The position numbers and the translations under genes are program-made. From Flavobacterium nackdongense (lineage in GTDB: Bacteria; Bacteroidota; Bacteroidia; Flavobacteriales; Flavobacteriaceae): a DNA stretch of 64,000 bases. The stretch is from contig NZ_CP037933.1 in assembly GCF_004355225.1 (NCBI RefSeq), forward strand, positions 3,534,001 through 3,598,000. Reading direction: 5' to 3'. Positions 32,943-42,404 of this stretch are shown here, in pieces; positions within the stretch are counted from its first letter, which is position 1, and every line of letters starts with the position of its first letter. The notes beneath the pieces were generated by a model. That model did no database searches and was not told the origin of the DNA. It was given only the letters and a program-made list of their open reading frames with translations.

Positions 32943-35900
32943 ATGGAAAGTTTAAAACGGTATATTCCTGAAAATAAAGTTCGAATTGTAACTGCTGCCT
33001 CGTTGTTCGATGGCCACGATGCGGCGATCAATATTATGCGAAGAATTATACAGTCAACAGGAGTCGAGGTCATACATTTAGGTCACGACCGCAGTGTACA
33101 GGAAGTGGTAAATACTGCTATTCAGGAAGATGCCAATGCTATTGCTTTGACTTCCTATCAAGGCGGTCACAATGAATATTTCAAATACATGCGTGATTTA
33201 CTGTGCGAAAAAGGAGCCTCTCATATCAAAATTTTTGGTGGCGGAGGTGGAGTCATTCTGCAATCTGAAATCGAAGCCTTACATGCCTACGGAATTACCA
33301 GAATTTATTCGCCAGACGATGGTCGAGCAATGGGTTTGCAGGGAATGATCGATGATTTGGTAAAGCAATCCGATTTTTGCCCCCAAAGCCCCGAAGGGGG
33401 AGTTCCTGATATTGAAATTCGATTACGAAATAGAGAAGTTAATACAATTGCAAGATTAATTTCTTTGGCCGAAAATAATCAAGAACAATTTCACCAGTTA
33501 TTCGCTGCTCCCCCTTCGGGGGCGGGGGGGGCTGTTCTAGGAATTACCGGAACCGGTGGCGCAGGAAAATCTTCTTTGGTCGATGAATTAGTGCGTCGTT
33601 TTCTGATGGACTTCCCTGAAAAAACCATTGGAATCATTTCAGTAGATCCCTCCAAAAGGAAAACAGGAGGTGCATTACTTGGCGATAGAATTCGGATGAA
33701 TGCCATCAATAATCCCAGAGTTTATATGCGTTCTTTGGCCACTCGACAATCGAATTTGGCTTTGTCCAAATACGTTGCCGATGCGATTCAGGTCATCAAA
33801 GCAGCAAAATACGATCTTATCATTCTTGAAACTTCCGGTATTGGACAATCCGATACCGAAATCACAGAGCATTCCGATGTTTCTCTTTATGTGATGACGC
33901 CAGAATTTGGTGCCGCAACCCAATTGGAAAAAATCGATATGCTCGATTTTGCTGATCTGGTTGCTATCAATAAATTCGACAAACGAGGTTCACTCGATGC
34001 TTTACGCGATGTGAAAAAACAATACCAACGCAACCATAATATGTGGGATGCAGATTTAGATACCTTACCTGTTTTCGGAACCATCGCTTCGCAATTCAAT
34101 GATCCTGGGATGAATACCTTGTACAAGGCGGTAATGAACATAATTCAAGAGAAAACAGATTCCGATTTGAAATCTTCTTTTGTGATTTCGAATGAAATGA
34201 GCGAGAAAATATTCGTGATTCCGCCACACCGAACCCGTTATTTATCTGAAATTGCTGAGAATAATCGAAAATATGATGCTACGGCATTGACACAAGTGGA
34301 AGTAGCTCAGAAATTATATGGTATTTTCAAAACGATCGAATCTGTTTCGGGAAAAACCCCTGAATTGAACAAAGCGGGAATTAATGAAGATTCAGTTTTA
34401 CCAACAGTTTTGGAATTGGAGAAAGCCGGTGCTACCGAAAATAAAATTTTTATCAATTTATTACTCAATCAATTCGACAAGTTGAAAATGGATTTGGATT
34501 CCTATAATTGGGAAATCATCCTGACTTGGAACGAGAAAATCAAATCGTACAAAGAACCATTTTATACTTTTAAGGTTCGAAACAAAGAAATTAAAATTGA
34601 AACGCACACCCAATCGCTTTCGCATACCCAAATTCCGAAAATTGCTTTGCCAAAGTACCAAGCTTGGGGTGATATTTTACGTTGGAATTTACAGGAAAAC
34701 GTACCGGGAGAATTTCCTTATACAGCTGGTTTGTATCCTTTTAAAAGAGAAGGAGAAGATCCGTCACGTATGTTTGCTGGAGAAGGAGGTCCCGAAAGAA
34801 CTAATAAACGCTTTCATTATGTGAGTGCCGGTTTACCTGCCAAACGCCTTTCCACGGCTTTTGATAGCGTCACTTTATACGGAAATGACCCTCACATTCG
34901 CCCTGATATTTACGGGAAAATTGGCAATGCCGGAGTTTCTATATGTTGTTTGGACGATGCAAAAAAGTTGTATTCTGGTTTCGATTTAGTCGATGCCATG
35001 ACTTCGGTGAGTATGACTATCAATGGACCGGCACCGATGCTTTTGGGCTTTTTTATGAATGCAGCTATCGATCAACAATGCGAAAAATACATTATCGAAA
35101 ATAAGTTAGAGCATTTAGTTGATTCAAAATTAACTGAGATATATGAATCTAAAGGCTTAAGACGACCAAAATACCAAGGAGAAATTCCTAAAAGCCCCTC
35201 CTTCGGAGGGGTTGGGGAGGCTCTAGGGTTGTTGCTTTTGGGCGTGACGGGAGACCAAGTTTTGCCTTTGGCTATTTATAATGAGATCAAAGCCAAAACC
35301 CTTTCGAATGTTCGAGGAACAGTTCAGGCGGATATTCTCAAAGAAGATCAAGCACAAAACACTTGCATATTTTCGACAGAATTTGCTTTGCGATTGATGG
35401 GCGACGTGCAGGAATATTTCATTTCGAAAAAGGTGCAAAACTTTTATTCGGTTTCCATTTCGGGTTATCATATTGCCGAAGCAGGCGCCAACCCAATTTC
35501 GCAATTGGCATTCACACTTTCTAATGGTTTTACATATGTAGAATATTATTTGAGTCGTGGAATGAACATCAATGATTTTGGGCCCAATTTATCGTTCTTT
35601 TTCTCCAACGGAATTGATCCAGAATATGCGGTAATTGGTCGTGTAGCCCGTAAAATTTGGGCGAAAGCTTTGAAATACAAATATGGAGCCAACGAAAGAG
35701 CCCAAATGTTGAAATACCACATTCAGACTTCGGGTCGCTCGCTGCATGCTCAGGAAATCGATTTTAATGATATTCGAACTACTTTGCAGGCTTTGTATGC
35801 TATTTATGATAACTGCAATTCCTTGCACACCAATGCCTATGACGAGGCTATTACTACTCCAACAGAGGAAAGTGTGCGTCGTGCGATGGCGATTCAGTTG

Positions 35901-36413
35901 ATTATTAATAAGGAATTAGGACTGACCAAAAACGAAAATCCAATTCAAGGTTCCTTTATTATAGAAGAGTTGACCGACTTGGTAGAAGAGGCCGTTTTGC
36001 TGGAATTTGACCGAATTACCGAACGGGGTGGCGTTTTGGGTGCGATGGAGACCATGTACCAAAGAAGCAAAATCCAAGAAGAGAGTTTGTATTATGAAAC
36101 GCTGAAACACACCGGCGAGTTCCCCATAATTGGAGTGAATACGTTCTTGAGTTCTAAGGGTTCTCCGACGATTATTCCGGCCGAAGTGATTCGTGCCACC
36201 GAAATGGAGAAAAAATATCAAATTACCATGTTGGATAATTTGCATAAAACCCATCGAGAAGCTGTCGATTTGAATTTGAAAAAACTGAAAGAAGCTGCCA
36301 TTCAAAACGAAAATATATTTGAACATTTAATGGAAGCCACCAAGGTTTGTTCGTTAGGGCAAATCACTACTGCACTATTTGAAGTTGGTGGTCAGTATCG
36401 AAGAAATATGTAA
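32943..36413 (+). CDS. icmF: fused isobutyryl-CoA mutase (B12 domain-MeaB GTPase-mutase)
   Basis: This 1156-residue enzyme interconverts isobutyryl-CoA and n-butyryl-CoA (or related acyl-CoAs) with adenosylcobalamin. Order: B12-binding domain at 1-140 with the axial histidine H25 in FDGHDAAIN; MeaB-like G-protein chaperone with P-loop [12 protein letters not shown] near 199-212; then the mutase TIM barrel with [19 protein letters not shown] and [19 protein letters not shown], the IcmF signature rather than methylmalonyl-CoA mutase. Three short in-frame inserts, at about residues 145-153, 189-196 and 750-760 ([22 protein letters not shown]), are encoded by GC-rich palindromes and look like inserted repeats tolerated in linkers. 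The gene is alone. Confidence 0.93.
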   Translation: MESLKRYIPENKVRIVTAASLFDGHDAAINIMRRIIQSTGVEVIHLGHDRSVQEVVNTAIQEDANAIALTSYQGGHNEYFKYMRDLLCEKGASHIKIFGGGGGVILQSEIEALHAYGITRIYSPDDGRAMGLQGMIDDLVKQSDFCPQSPEGGVPDIEIRLRNREVNTIARLISLAENNQEQFHQLFAAPPSGAGGAVLGITGTGGAGKSSLVDELVRRFLMDFPEKTIGIISVDPSKRKTGGALLGDRIRMNAINNPRVYMRSLATRQSNLALSKYVADAIQVIKAAKYDLIILETSGIGQSDTEITEHSDVSLYVMTPEFGAATQLEKIDMLDFADLVAINKFDKRGSLDALRDVKKQYQRNHNMWDADLDTLPVFGTIASQFNDPGMNTLYKAVMNIIQEKTDSDLKSSFVISNEMSEKIFVIPPHRTRYLSEIAENNRKYDATALTQVEVAQKLYGIFKTIESVSGKTPELNKAGINEDSVLPTVLELEKAGATENKIFINLLLNQFDKLKMDLDSYNWEIILTWNEKIKSYKEPFYTFKVRNKEIKIETHTQSLSHTQIPKIALPKYQAWGDILRWNLQENVPGEFPYTAGLYPFKREGEDPSRMFAGEGGPERTNKRFHYVSAGLPAKRLSTAFDSVTLYGNDPHIRPDIYGKIGNAGVSICCLDDAKKLYSGFDLVDAMTSVSMTINGPAPMLLGFFMNAAIDQQCEKYIIENKLEHLVDSKLTEIYESKGLRRPKYQGEIPKSPSFGGVGEALGLLLLGVTGDQVLPLAIYNEIKAKTLSNVRGTVQADILKEDQAQNTCIFSTEFALRLMGDVQEYFISKKVQNFYSVSISGYHIAEAGANPISQLAFTLSNGFTYVEYYLSRGMNINDFGPNLSFFFSNGIDPEYAVIGRVARKIWAKALKYKYGANERAQMLKYHIQTSGRSLHAQEIDFNDIRTTLQALYAIYDNCNSLHTNAYDEAITTPTEESVRRAMAIQLIINKELGLTKNENPIQGSFIIEELTDLVEEAVLLEFDRITERGGVLGAMETMYQRSKIQEESLYYETLKHTGEFPIIGVNTFLSSKGSPTIIPAEVIRATEMEKKYQITMLDNLHKTHREAVDLNLKKLKEAAIQNENIFEHLMEATKVCSLGQITTALFEVGGQYRRNM
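33379..33402 (+). repeat. in-frame GC palindrome 1 in icmF
   Basis: GCCCCCAAAGCCCCGAAGGG and two following G/A bases encode the insert PQSPEGG in the linker after the B12 domain. Its reverse complement is nearly identical to the element at 33508. Confidence 0.75.
33508..33532 (-). repeat. in-frame GC palindrome 2 in icmF
   Basis: CTCCCCCTTCGGGGGCGGGG and further Gs encode PPSGAGG just before the P-loop. It is the element of 33379 in opposite orientation, about 130 bases away. Confidence 0.75.
35191..35222 (+). repeat. in-frame GC palindrome 3 in icmF
   Basis: The stem GCCCCTCC-TTCG-GGAGGGG followed by TTGGGGAGG encodes [10 protein letters not shown] inside the mutase domain, between helix IPK and LGLLLLG. 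It has the same pyrimidine arm, TTCG loop and repeated purine arm as the two upstream copies. Confidence 0.8.
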
Positions 36414-36459
36414 GCAGAGAACCCCTTTTTGCGTAGCAAAAACGGTGTGAATCGTTTAT

Positions 36460-36475
36460 CCCGCTTTTTAGCGGG
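36460..36475 (+). terminator. hairpin CCCGCT-tttt-AGCGGG after icmF
   Basis: A perfect six-base stem, the first of two similar hairpins between icmF and the DUF1543 gene. It may act as a terminator or as a REP-like element. Confidence 0.5.
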
Positions 36476-36494
36476 AGCTTAGGGAACAATTCAT

Positions 36495-36516
36495 CCCGAT
36501 GAAAATCGGGGTCTAT
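36495..36516 (+). terminator. hairpin CCCGAT-gaaa-ATCGGG with T tail
   Basis: A six-base stem with GAAA loop is followed by GTCTATTTTTGG. It is the better terminator candidate for icmF. Confidence 0.6.
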
Positions 36517-36604
36517 TTTTGGTTCAAAATTGATAGGAACTACTTTTTGCATAATAGAAAATTGGCGAATTACTTATTTTAAAAAAAATCTGATTTTACA
36601 AGAT

Positions 36605-37174
36605 TTAAAAATGGATTTTATCTAGTTTTAAGTATCCAATGTGCAATACATCCGCTTCTGTTGATTCAATCGGCGATAGTTTCAAAGAGTACAATTCTTT
36701 GTATTGTTTTGATAAAATATCAGACACATTATAAATATCATCCACATCGATTCCATATTTATCGTCAATGTGTGATGTGGCCCCTTTGAAACCGCAATGT
36801 TTATAGAAAGTGGTTGCTTTAGCATTTTTGGAGGCAACGCTTAAATTTTTTGCCACAGTTAAAATTTTATAGTGGTATTCTTCAAATTCATTTTCTTTGT
36901 ATCCGCCAAGATTAATAAAAAATAAATTTTCTAATACGGGTTCTATCACAAGTTTTTTAGAAACAATTTCAATCGAATAATTATCCACGATCTTCACTTC
37001 GCGCCAAGCATCAATGTGGATTTTCCCCTTGGCTTCCGGCCAAAACGCTTTAATTTGTGGTACCAAATCTTTTAAGTTTTTGCCAATTCCAAAAAAAACA
37101 TCGTGCTGTTCTGTATATCGCCCTTCGGGTTTGCAGCCCAAAATGACCATGTATAATTTAAGTTCCTTGCTCAT
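36605..37174 (-). CDS. DUF1543 protein, probably leaderless mRNA
   Basis: From the ATG at 37174 the 189-residue protein starts MSKELKLYMVILGCKPEGR, then TEQHDVFFGIG and IDAWREV, the DUF1543 pattern repeated in two halves (second half starts FFINLGGYKENEFEEYHY). Function is unknown; conserved across Flavobacteriaceae. Further in-frame upstream codons exist to 37252, but a -7 box (TATATTTG, 37186-37179) ends only four bases before the ATG, so the transcript probably starts at the A of ATG. No signal peptide. Confidence 0.8.
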   Translation of the reverse strand: MSKELKLYMVILGCKPEGRYTEQHDVFFGIGKNLKDLVPQIKAFWPEAKGKIHIDAWREVKIVDNYSIEIVSKKLVIEPVLENLFFINLGGYKENEFEEYHYKILTVAKNLSVASKNAKATTFYKHCGFKGATSHIDDKYGIDVDDIYNVSDILSKQYKELYSLKLSPIESTEADVLHIGYLKLDKIHF

Positions 37175-37178
37175 ACTA

Positions 37179-37186
37179 CAAATATA
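37179..37186 (-). promoter_or_regulatory. -7 box abutting the DUF1543 start
   Basis: TATATTTG on the minus strand with TAGT between it and ATG places the expected transcription start at or next to the initiation codon. Confidence 0.6.
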
Positions 37187-37278
37187 ATTCAATATATTTT
37201 CATTAAATTTAAATAAAAAAATGTATTTTGGTTTGATTTTTGGAATAATCACAACGAACCCATTAAAAACAAGAAATC

Positions 37279-37791
37279 ATGAAAAAATTAATTACACTTT
37301 TAGCCGTTATCGGAATGTTTGCTTTTCAAGGATGTACAGGGCCAGAAGGTCCTCCAGGTCCTCCAGGTCAAGATGGTTTAATAGCCGAAGTATTTGAACT
37401 TAAAAATATCAATTTCTCATACAATGCGACAGATGGGTATAATATATACCAAAAGCTAACTCCAGCTATTTATGATTCCGATGTGATTTTAATTTATAGA
37501 TTGTCTGGAACAATCAATTCGAGTACGCCTATTTGGCAACTGATTCCTAGGACATTGTATGTTCCTCAAGGAGAATTGGATTATGATTTCGATTTCAGTA
37601 AAGAAGATTTTACCATTTTTGCCGGAGGAACCTATAATTTATCATTAACTCCACAGTATTTGAACAATCAAACTTTTAGAATTGTTATCCTGCCTGGAAG
37701 TTTTTCTTCGACCTTGAATGTTAGTAATTATGCTGAAGTAATGTCGGCTTTGAATTTTAAAGAAAACGATATTCAGAAGATTAATTTCTAG
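37279..37791 (+). CDS. lipoprotein with short collagen-like segment
   Basis: The 170-residue product starts MKKLITLLAVIGMFAFQGC, an SPII signal. Immediately after the lipid cysteine comes TGPEGPPGPPGQDG, four Gly-x-y collagen-like triplets, then a beta-rich domain (FSYNATDGYNIYQK, FRIVILPG). Such collagen-stub lipoproteins are common in Flavobacteriaceae; the role is unknown, perhaps surface display. It is divergent from the DUF1543 gene and ends at a very strong shared terminator. Confidence 0.82.
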   Translation: MKKLITLLAVIGMFAFQGCTGPEGPPGPPGQDGLIAEVFELKNINFSYNATDGYNIYQKLTPAIYDSDVILIYRLSGTINSSTPIWQLIPRTLYVPQGELDYDFDFSKEDFTIFAGGTYNLSLTPQYLNNQTFRIVILPGSFSSTLNVSNYAEVMSALNFKENDIQKINF

Positions 37792-37802
37792 ATGAATTGG
37801 TT

Positions 37803-37857
37803 TTAAAACACGAAAAGGAAATCGCAAGATTTCCTTTTCGTGTTTTAAGTATTTTTT
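37803..37857 (+). terminator. 21-bp stem bidirectional terminator
   Basis: TTAAAACACGAAAAGGAAAT pairs perfectly with its complement around a GCAA loop and runs into AAGTATTTTTTT. The terC stop codon on the opposite strand is inside the right arm, so the two convergent genes share this structure. Confidence 0.92.
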
Positions 37858-38810
37858 TTAGAAACTGAAGTTGTTTCCTCACTCAATCTCAAGGACACAA
37901 CTATACCTATAGCAAGTGATAGCGCGATGAAACCTAATGAAGCCCATTCGGGGACTTCGATGAAGTCATGAAATAGCATTTTTAATCCAACAAAGGATAA
38001 AATAGCAATCAAACTGTATTCCAAATAGCTAAATCTTTCGAGCATATTAGCCAAAAAGAAATACATAGAACGCAAGCCTAAAATGGCGAAAATATTGGAA
38101 CTGAACACTAAAAACGGATCGGAAGTGATTGCCAAAATCGCTGGAACACTATCTACGGCAAACAAGACGTCCATCACTTCGATAATAATTAACGCGACAA
38201 ATAAGGGCGTTGCGGCAGTAAGATGTCTTTTTTTTACAAAAAAATGTTCACCATCGATATGAGCAGATACCGGAATCACTTTGCGTAATGTTTTATAAAT
38301 CAGTGATTTTTTAGGTTCAAATTTATCATCGTCCTTGGCGAACAACATTTTGATCGCGGTGTAAATCAAAAATAGTCCGAAAAGATAGGTGGTCCAAGTG
38401 AATTTATTGATGAGCATCACTCCAAAGAATATCATCAATCCTCTGAAAACAATCGCACCTAATATTCCCCAAAACAATACGCGATGTTGGTATTTTTGCG
38501 GAATTCTGAACGATGAGAAAATAATGGCTATCACAAAAATGTTGTCTACACTTAGCGATAACTCAATCAAATAACCTGTGATGAATTTCATCGAAGCTAC
38601 TGTTGGTTTCAGTGCATCGGGATTGGCGACATAATTGTTGGCGTAAAGCCAATAAACCACACCAGAAAATAAAAAGGAGATAGTTACCCAAATAGCAGTC
38701 CATTTGCTTGCTTCTTTGGTATTAATGATGTGAGGTGTTTTATTGAAAACGCCCAAATCCAGCGCCAGAAATACTAAGATTGCGCTTATAAATAAAATCC
38801 AAACTATCAT
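37845..38810 (-). CDS. TerC family integral membrane protein
   Basis: The 321-residue protein has about nine transmembrane helices and the TerC signatures DLGVFNKTP, LIELSLSVDNIFVIA (acidic metal-site helix) and VMDVLFAVDSVPAILAI, with a second FSSNIFAILGLRSMYFFLAN. Members such as Alx/MeeF/TerC export manganese or act in metal and tellurite resistance. No Mn riboswitch is recognisable in the short upstream gap. It has its own -7 box and ends inside a shared terminator. Confidence 0.92.
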   Translation of the reverse strand: MIVWILFISAILVFLALDLGVFNKTPHIINTKEASKWTAIWVTISFLFSGVVYWLYANNYVANPDALKPTVASMKFITGYLIELSLSVDNIFVIAIIFSSFRIPQKYQHRVLFWGILGAIVFRGLMIFFGVMLINKFTWTTYLFGLFLIYTAIKMLFAKDDDKFEPKKSLIYKTLRKVIPVSAHIDGEHFFVKKRHLTAATPLFVALIIIEVMDVLFAVDSVPAILAITSDPFLVFSSNIFAILGLRSMYFFLANMLERFSYLEYSLIAILSFVGLKMLFHDFIEVPEWASLGFIALSLAIGIVVSLRLSEETTSVSKKNT

Positions 38811-38830
38811 ATACGGTTATGTTTAGAGTA

Positions 38831-38838
38831 CAAATATA
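38831..38838 (-). promoter_or_regulatory. -7 box of the TerC gene
   Basis: TATATTTG on the minus strand, 20 bases before the ATG. No good -33 TTG at 19 bases. Confidence 0.55.
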
Positions 38839-38884
38839 ACTTTTGAAGATGATATAAAAATAGGATTTTTAATTTTTAATGCAT

Positions 38885-38916
38885 AAAAAAAGTGCCTTCA
38901 TTTCTGAAAGCACTTT
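38885..38916 (-). terminator. terminator of the GSII gene
   Basis: On the minus strand AAAGTGCTTTCA pairs with TGAAgGCACTTT and is followed by a T run. Confidence 0.85.
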
Positions 38917-38938
38917 TGATGTTCTTATTAAATTAGAA

Positions 38939-39952
38939 TTACAAAGCTGATTTTACAGTTTTGATGATTCTTGCGGCAATTTTGTATGGATCACCATTCG
39001 ATGCCGGTCTTCTGTCTTCTAAATATCCTTTCCAACCATTTTTAACAGTGTATAAAGGAATACGAATAGAACATCCTCTATCAGAAACTCCATAAGAGAA
39101 ATCGTGGATTGATGCTGTTTCGTGTTTACCAGTCAAACGTTGTTCGTTGTAAGCTCCATAAACTGCAATGTGTTCTTCAGTTACTGGACGGAAAGCTTCA
39201 CAAATTTTGTCATATACCGCTTTGTCACCACAAGTTCTTAAAACCTCGTTGGAGAAGTTGGCGTGCATACCTGAACCATTCCAATCGGTGTCACCAAGTG
39301 GTTTTGGGTGGTATTCGATATAGTAACCATATTTTTCAGTCAAACGATCCAACATATAACGAGCAACCCAAATTTCATCTCCAGCTAATTTTGCTCCTTT
39401 GGCAAACAATTGAAATTCCCATTGTCCACAAGCTACTTCTTGATTGATTCCTTCGAAATTAAGACCAGCAGCGATACACAAATCAGCGTGTTCTTCTACT
39501 AATTTTCTTCCGTGAGTGTTTTTTCCACCTACTGAACAGTAGTACATACCTTGTGGCGCTGGGTAACCTCCTACAGGGAAACCAAGTGGCAACAAAGTTT
39601 TAGTATCCATAATGAAATACTCTTGCTCGAAACCAAACCAGAAATCACCATCATCATCAATAGTCGCTCTACCATTTGATGGGTGTGGAGTTCCATCAGC
39701 ATTCATAACCTCAGTCATTACTAAATATCCATTAATACGAGTTGGATCTGGATAAATAGCTACAGGAACTAACATACAGTCAGAAGATCCACCTTCTGCT
39801 TGTCTTGTTGAAGACCCGTCAAATGACCAATTTCCAATTTCTTCTAATGTTCCTTTAAAATTTTCGTGTTCTTCTACTTTAGTTTTACTTCTAAGGTTTT
39901 GAGTTGGTTCATAACCATCCAACCAAAGGTATTCTAATTTGATTTTTGCCAT
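38939..39952 (-). CDS. glnA: glutamine synthetase, GSII-type
   Basis: The 337-residue protein condenses ammonia and glutamate with ATP. It is the short eukaryote-like GSII form: N-terminal beta-grasp IKLEYLWLDGYEP, WSFDGSSTRQAEGGSSDCMLVPVA, catalytic-domain EQEYFIMD, and NGSGMHANFSNE. Length matches GSII (about 340) rather than the 470-residue GSI. It is divergent from a GSIII gene, with only 200 bases between them, which indicates joint nitrogen control. No adenylylation loop of GSI is present. Confidence 0.94.
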   Translation of the reverse strand: MAKIKLEYLWLDGYEPTQNLRSKTKVEEHENFKGTLEEIGNWSFDGSSTRQAEGGSSDCMLVPVAIYPDPTRINGYLVMTEVMNADGTPHPSNGRATIDDDGDFWFGFEQEYFIMDTKTLLPLGFPVGGYPAPQGMYYCSVGGKNTHGRKLVEEHADLCIAAGLNFEGINQEVACGQWEFQLFAKGAKLAGDEIWVARYMLDRLTEKYGYYIEYHPKPLGDTDWNGSGMHANFSNEVLRTCGDKAVYDKICEAFRPVTEEHIAVYGAYNEQRLTGKHETASIHDFSYGVSDRGCSIRIPLYTVKNGWKGYLEDRRPASNGDPYKIAARIIKTVKSAL

Positions 39953-39988
39953 GATATTATAAATTAATTGTGTTTTTTAAATATTATG

Positions 39989-39996
39989 CAAATATA
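39989..39996 (-). promoter_or_regulatory. -7 box of the GSII gene
   Basis: TATATTTG on the minus strand, 36 bases before the ATG. Confidence 0.6.
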
Positions 39997-40063
39997 AAAT
40001 AAAAGTATTGTTTGTGTAAATTAATGGGGTGTAAAATAGTATATAGAATGTTATTTTTATGAA

Positions 40064-40084
40064 TACCCCATAATTATAGGGGTA
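40064..40084. promoter_or_regulatory. 21-bp palindrome between the two glutamine synthetase genes
   Basis: TACCCC-ATAATTATA-GGGGTA is close to a perfect palindrome and lies between the two divergent -7 boxes. A further GGGGTGTAAA half-site is at 40025. It is a candidate operator for a nitrogen regulator. Confidence 0.5.
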
Positions 40085-40126
40085 AATTTATAAAATTTAA
40101 ATTTTTTATATGCTAAAATTAATAAT

Positions 40127-40134
40127 TACCTTTG
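40127..40134 (+). promoter_or_regulatory. -7 box of the GSIII gene
   Basis: TACCTTTG fits the consensus, 18 bases before the ATG at 40153. Confidence 0.6.
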
Positions 40135-40152
40135 TTCAAAATTATTCAAATT

Positions 40153-42342
40153 ATGGCCACTTTACGATTTCAAGCTTTAAATGAAGCCTCCAGCAGAAAA
40201 CCGGTTCAATTTGCAGAGATGAATCGAAAATCTCTTCTTTTTGGGTCCAATGTTTTTAATGAAAAAGCAATGAAGCAATATTTGACTTCTGATGCTTTAA
40301 AGGCGGTGCAAAGTGCTGTTTTAAACGGTACGAAAATTGACAGAAAACTAGCCGATTATATCGCTATGGGTATGAAAGAATGGGCTTTGTCTAAAGGTGT
40401 GACGCATTATACGCATTGGTTTCAGCCTTTGACGGGAAGTACAGCGGAGAAACACGACGCTTTTTTCGAAACCTCGTATGATGGCAGTGATCCCGTAGAA
40501 AAATTTGGCGGCGGACAACTGGTTCAGCAAGAGCCCGATGCCTCTAGTTTTCCTAACGGCGGTATCCGAAATACTTTCGAGGCGAGAGGATATACTGCTT
40601 GGGACCCGACATCACCTGCTTTTATTTACGGAACTACTCTGTGTATTCCAACGGTTTTCATATCGTATACTGGCGAAGCATTAGACAATAAAATTCCTTT
40701 ATTAAGAGCACTTTCTGCCATCGATGAAGCTGCAACAGATATTTGTAAATATTTCGATAAAAATGTAAAAAAAGTTACGGCAACCCTTGGCTGGGAACAA
40801 GAATATTTCTTGGTAGATAGTGCCTTGGCAAATACACGTCCTGATTTGATGATGACGGGTCGAACGTTGTTAGGTCATACTTCGGCCAAAGGGCAACAAT
40901 TAGATGATCATTATTTTGGTTCCATTCCGAGTCGCGCTTTGACCTATATGCGAGATTTAGAACAAGAATGTATGTTGCTTGGAATTCCGGTAAAAACACG
41001 CCATAACGAGGTGGCTCCCAATCAATTTGAATTGGCACCTATTTTCGAAGAAACCAATTTGGCGGTAGATCACAACTGTTTGTTGATGGATGTAATGCAA
41101 AAAGTGGCCGAACGTCACGATTTTAAGGTGTTATTGCACGAAAAACCATTCAAAGGAGTTAATGGTTCAGGGAAACACAACAACTGGTCATTAGCTACAG
41201 ACACTGGTGTCAATTTGTTAAGCCCTAGCAAAACACCGATGAGTAATTTGCAGTTTTTGGCCTTCTTTATCAATACTATCAAAGCGGTCAATGATTATGA
41301 AACCCTTTTGAGAGCTGCAATAGCAACAGCAAGTAATGATCATAGATTGGGCGCCAACGAAGCGCCACCTGCTATTATTTCGGTTTTTATTGGCGAACAA
41401 TTGACCAAAGTTTTGGCAGAATTAGAAGGGGTAACCGATGGTAAATTATCGCCTGAAGAAAAAACCGATTTAAAATTGAATGTCGTAGGCAAAATTCCAG
41501 AAGTAATTTTAGATAATACTGACCGTAATAGAACTTCGCCTTTTGCTTTTACTGGAAATAAATTTGAGTTCAGAGCAGTTGGTTCGTCTGCCAATTGTTC
41601 GAATGCTATGACTACTTTGAACACTATTGTTGCCAAACAATTGAAAGATTTTAAAGTCGAAGTAGATGCTTTAATAGATGGTAAGGGTCTGAAAAAAGAC
41701 GAAGCTATTTTTAATGTGCTCCGAGAGTACATCAAGGTTTCTAAAAATATTCTTTTCGAAGGCGATGGGTACAGCGAAGCGTGGGAAAAAGAAGCTGCCA
41801 AAAGAGGTTTGAGCAATTTCAAAACGACTCCCGAAGCTTTGAAAGCCAGAGTTTCTAAACAAGCTTTGAACTTATTTTCCGAAATGGGAATCCTAAATCA
41901 CGTAGAAATGGAAGCGCGCTACGAAATCGAATTGGAAGAATACACCAAGAAAATCCAAATCGAAGGCAGAGTTCTTGGAGATCTTTCTATCAATCACGTG
42001 ATTCCAACGGCTATTCGCTACCAAAACACTTTGATTGAAAATGTGAAAGGATTAAAAGATATTTTTGGCGATGAGTTCAAAACTTTGGCCAAAGAACAAA
42101 TTTCAATAATTCGAGAAATTTCAGGTCATATCGAAGGTATTAATTCTAAAGTGGAAGAGATGACCAACGAACGAAAAATAGCTAATCATCTTACCGATGC
42201 TCAAGCGATGGCCGAAGCCTATTGCAATAAAGTGAAACCTTTTTTCGAAGAAATCAGAAATCATAGCGATAAATTGGAGTTATTGATTGATGATGAAATT
42301 TGGACACTTACTAAATACAGAGAATTGTTGTTGACAAAATAA
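40153..42342 (+). CDS. glnN: glutamine synthetase III
   Basis: The 729-residue protein is the large GSIII form found in Bacteroidota and cyanobacteria. Visible signatures are MKEWALSKGVTHYTHWFQPLTGSTAEKHD, GWEQEYFLVD, NEVAPNQFELAPIFEETN (ammonia/glutamate site region) and NGSGKHNNWS. The C-terminal third is helical. The ATG at 40153 (MATLRFQALNEASS) is chosen over an upstream TTG because it follows the promoter correctly. It ends at a terminator, and is divergent from GSII with a shared palindrome. Confidence 0.95.
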   Translation: MATLRFQALNEASSRKPVQFAEMNRKSLLFGSNVFNEKAMKQYLTSDALKAVQSAVLNGTKIDRKLADYIAMGMKEWALSKGVTHYTHWFQPLTGSTAEKHDAFFETSYDGSDPVEKFGGGQLVQQEPDASSFPNGGIRNTFEARGYTAWDPTSPAFIYGTTLCIPTVFISYTGEALDNKIPLLRALSAIDEAATDICKYFDKNVKKVTATLGWEQEYFLVDSALANTRPDLMMTGRTLLGHTSAKGQQLDDHYFGSIPSRALTYMRDLEQECMLLGIPVKTRHNEVAPNQFELAPIFEETNLAVDHNCLLMDVMQKVAERHDFKVLLHEKPFKGVNGSGKHNNWSLATDTGVNLLSPSKTPMSNLQFLAFFINTIKAVNDYETLLRAAIATASNDHRLGANEAPPAIISVFIGEQLTKVLAELEGVTDGKLSPEEKTDLKLNVVGKIPEVILDNTDRNRTSPFAFTGNKFEFRAVGSSANCSNAMTTLNTIVAKQLKDFKVEVDALIDGKGLKKDEAIFNVLREYIKVSKNILFEGDGYSEAWEKEAAKRGLSNFKTTPEALKARVSKQALNLFSEMGILNHVEMEARYEIELEEYTKKIQIEGRVLGDLSINHVIPTAIRYQNTLIENVKGLKDIFGDEFKTLAKEQISIIREISGHIEGINSKVEEMTNERKIANHLTDAQAMAEAYCNKVKPFFEEIRNHSDKLELLIDDEIWTLTKYRELLLTK

Positions 42343-42361
42343 GACGACATTTCTTTTATTA

Positions 42362-42398
42362 AAATGCCTTGCCAAAAACAGGAGAGGCATTTTTTTTT
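42362..42398 (+). terminator. terminator after GSIII
   Basis: AAATGCCT pairs with AGGCATTT around a 15-base loop, followed by a T run. Confidence 0.75.
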
Positions 42399-42404
42399 GT
42401 AATA

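Noticed and set aside
32943..36413. Two separate genes, meaB and mutase
   Set aside because: One uninterrupted frame covers B12, GTPase and mutase domains in IcmF order; the GC inserts are in frame and create no stop.
38811..38938. Manganese (yybP-ykoY) riboswitch before the TerC gene
   Set aside because: The gap is too short and AT-rich, and I cannot find the conserved stem-loops.
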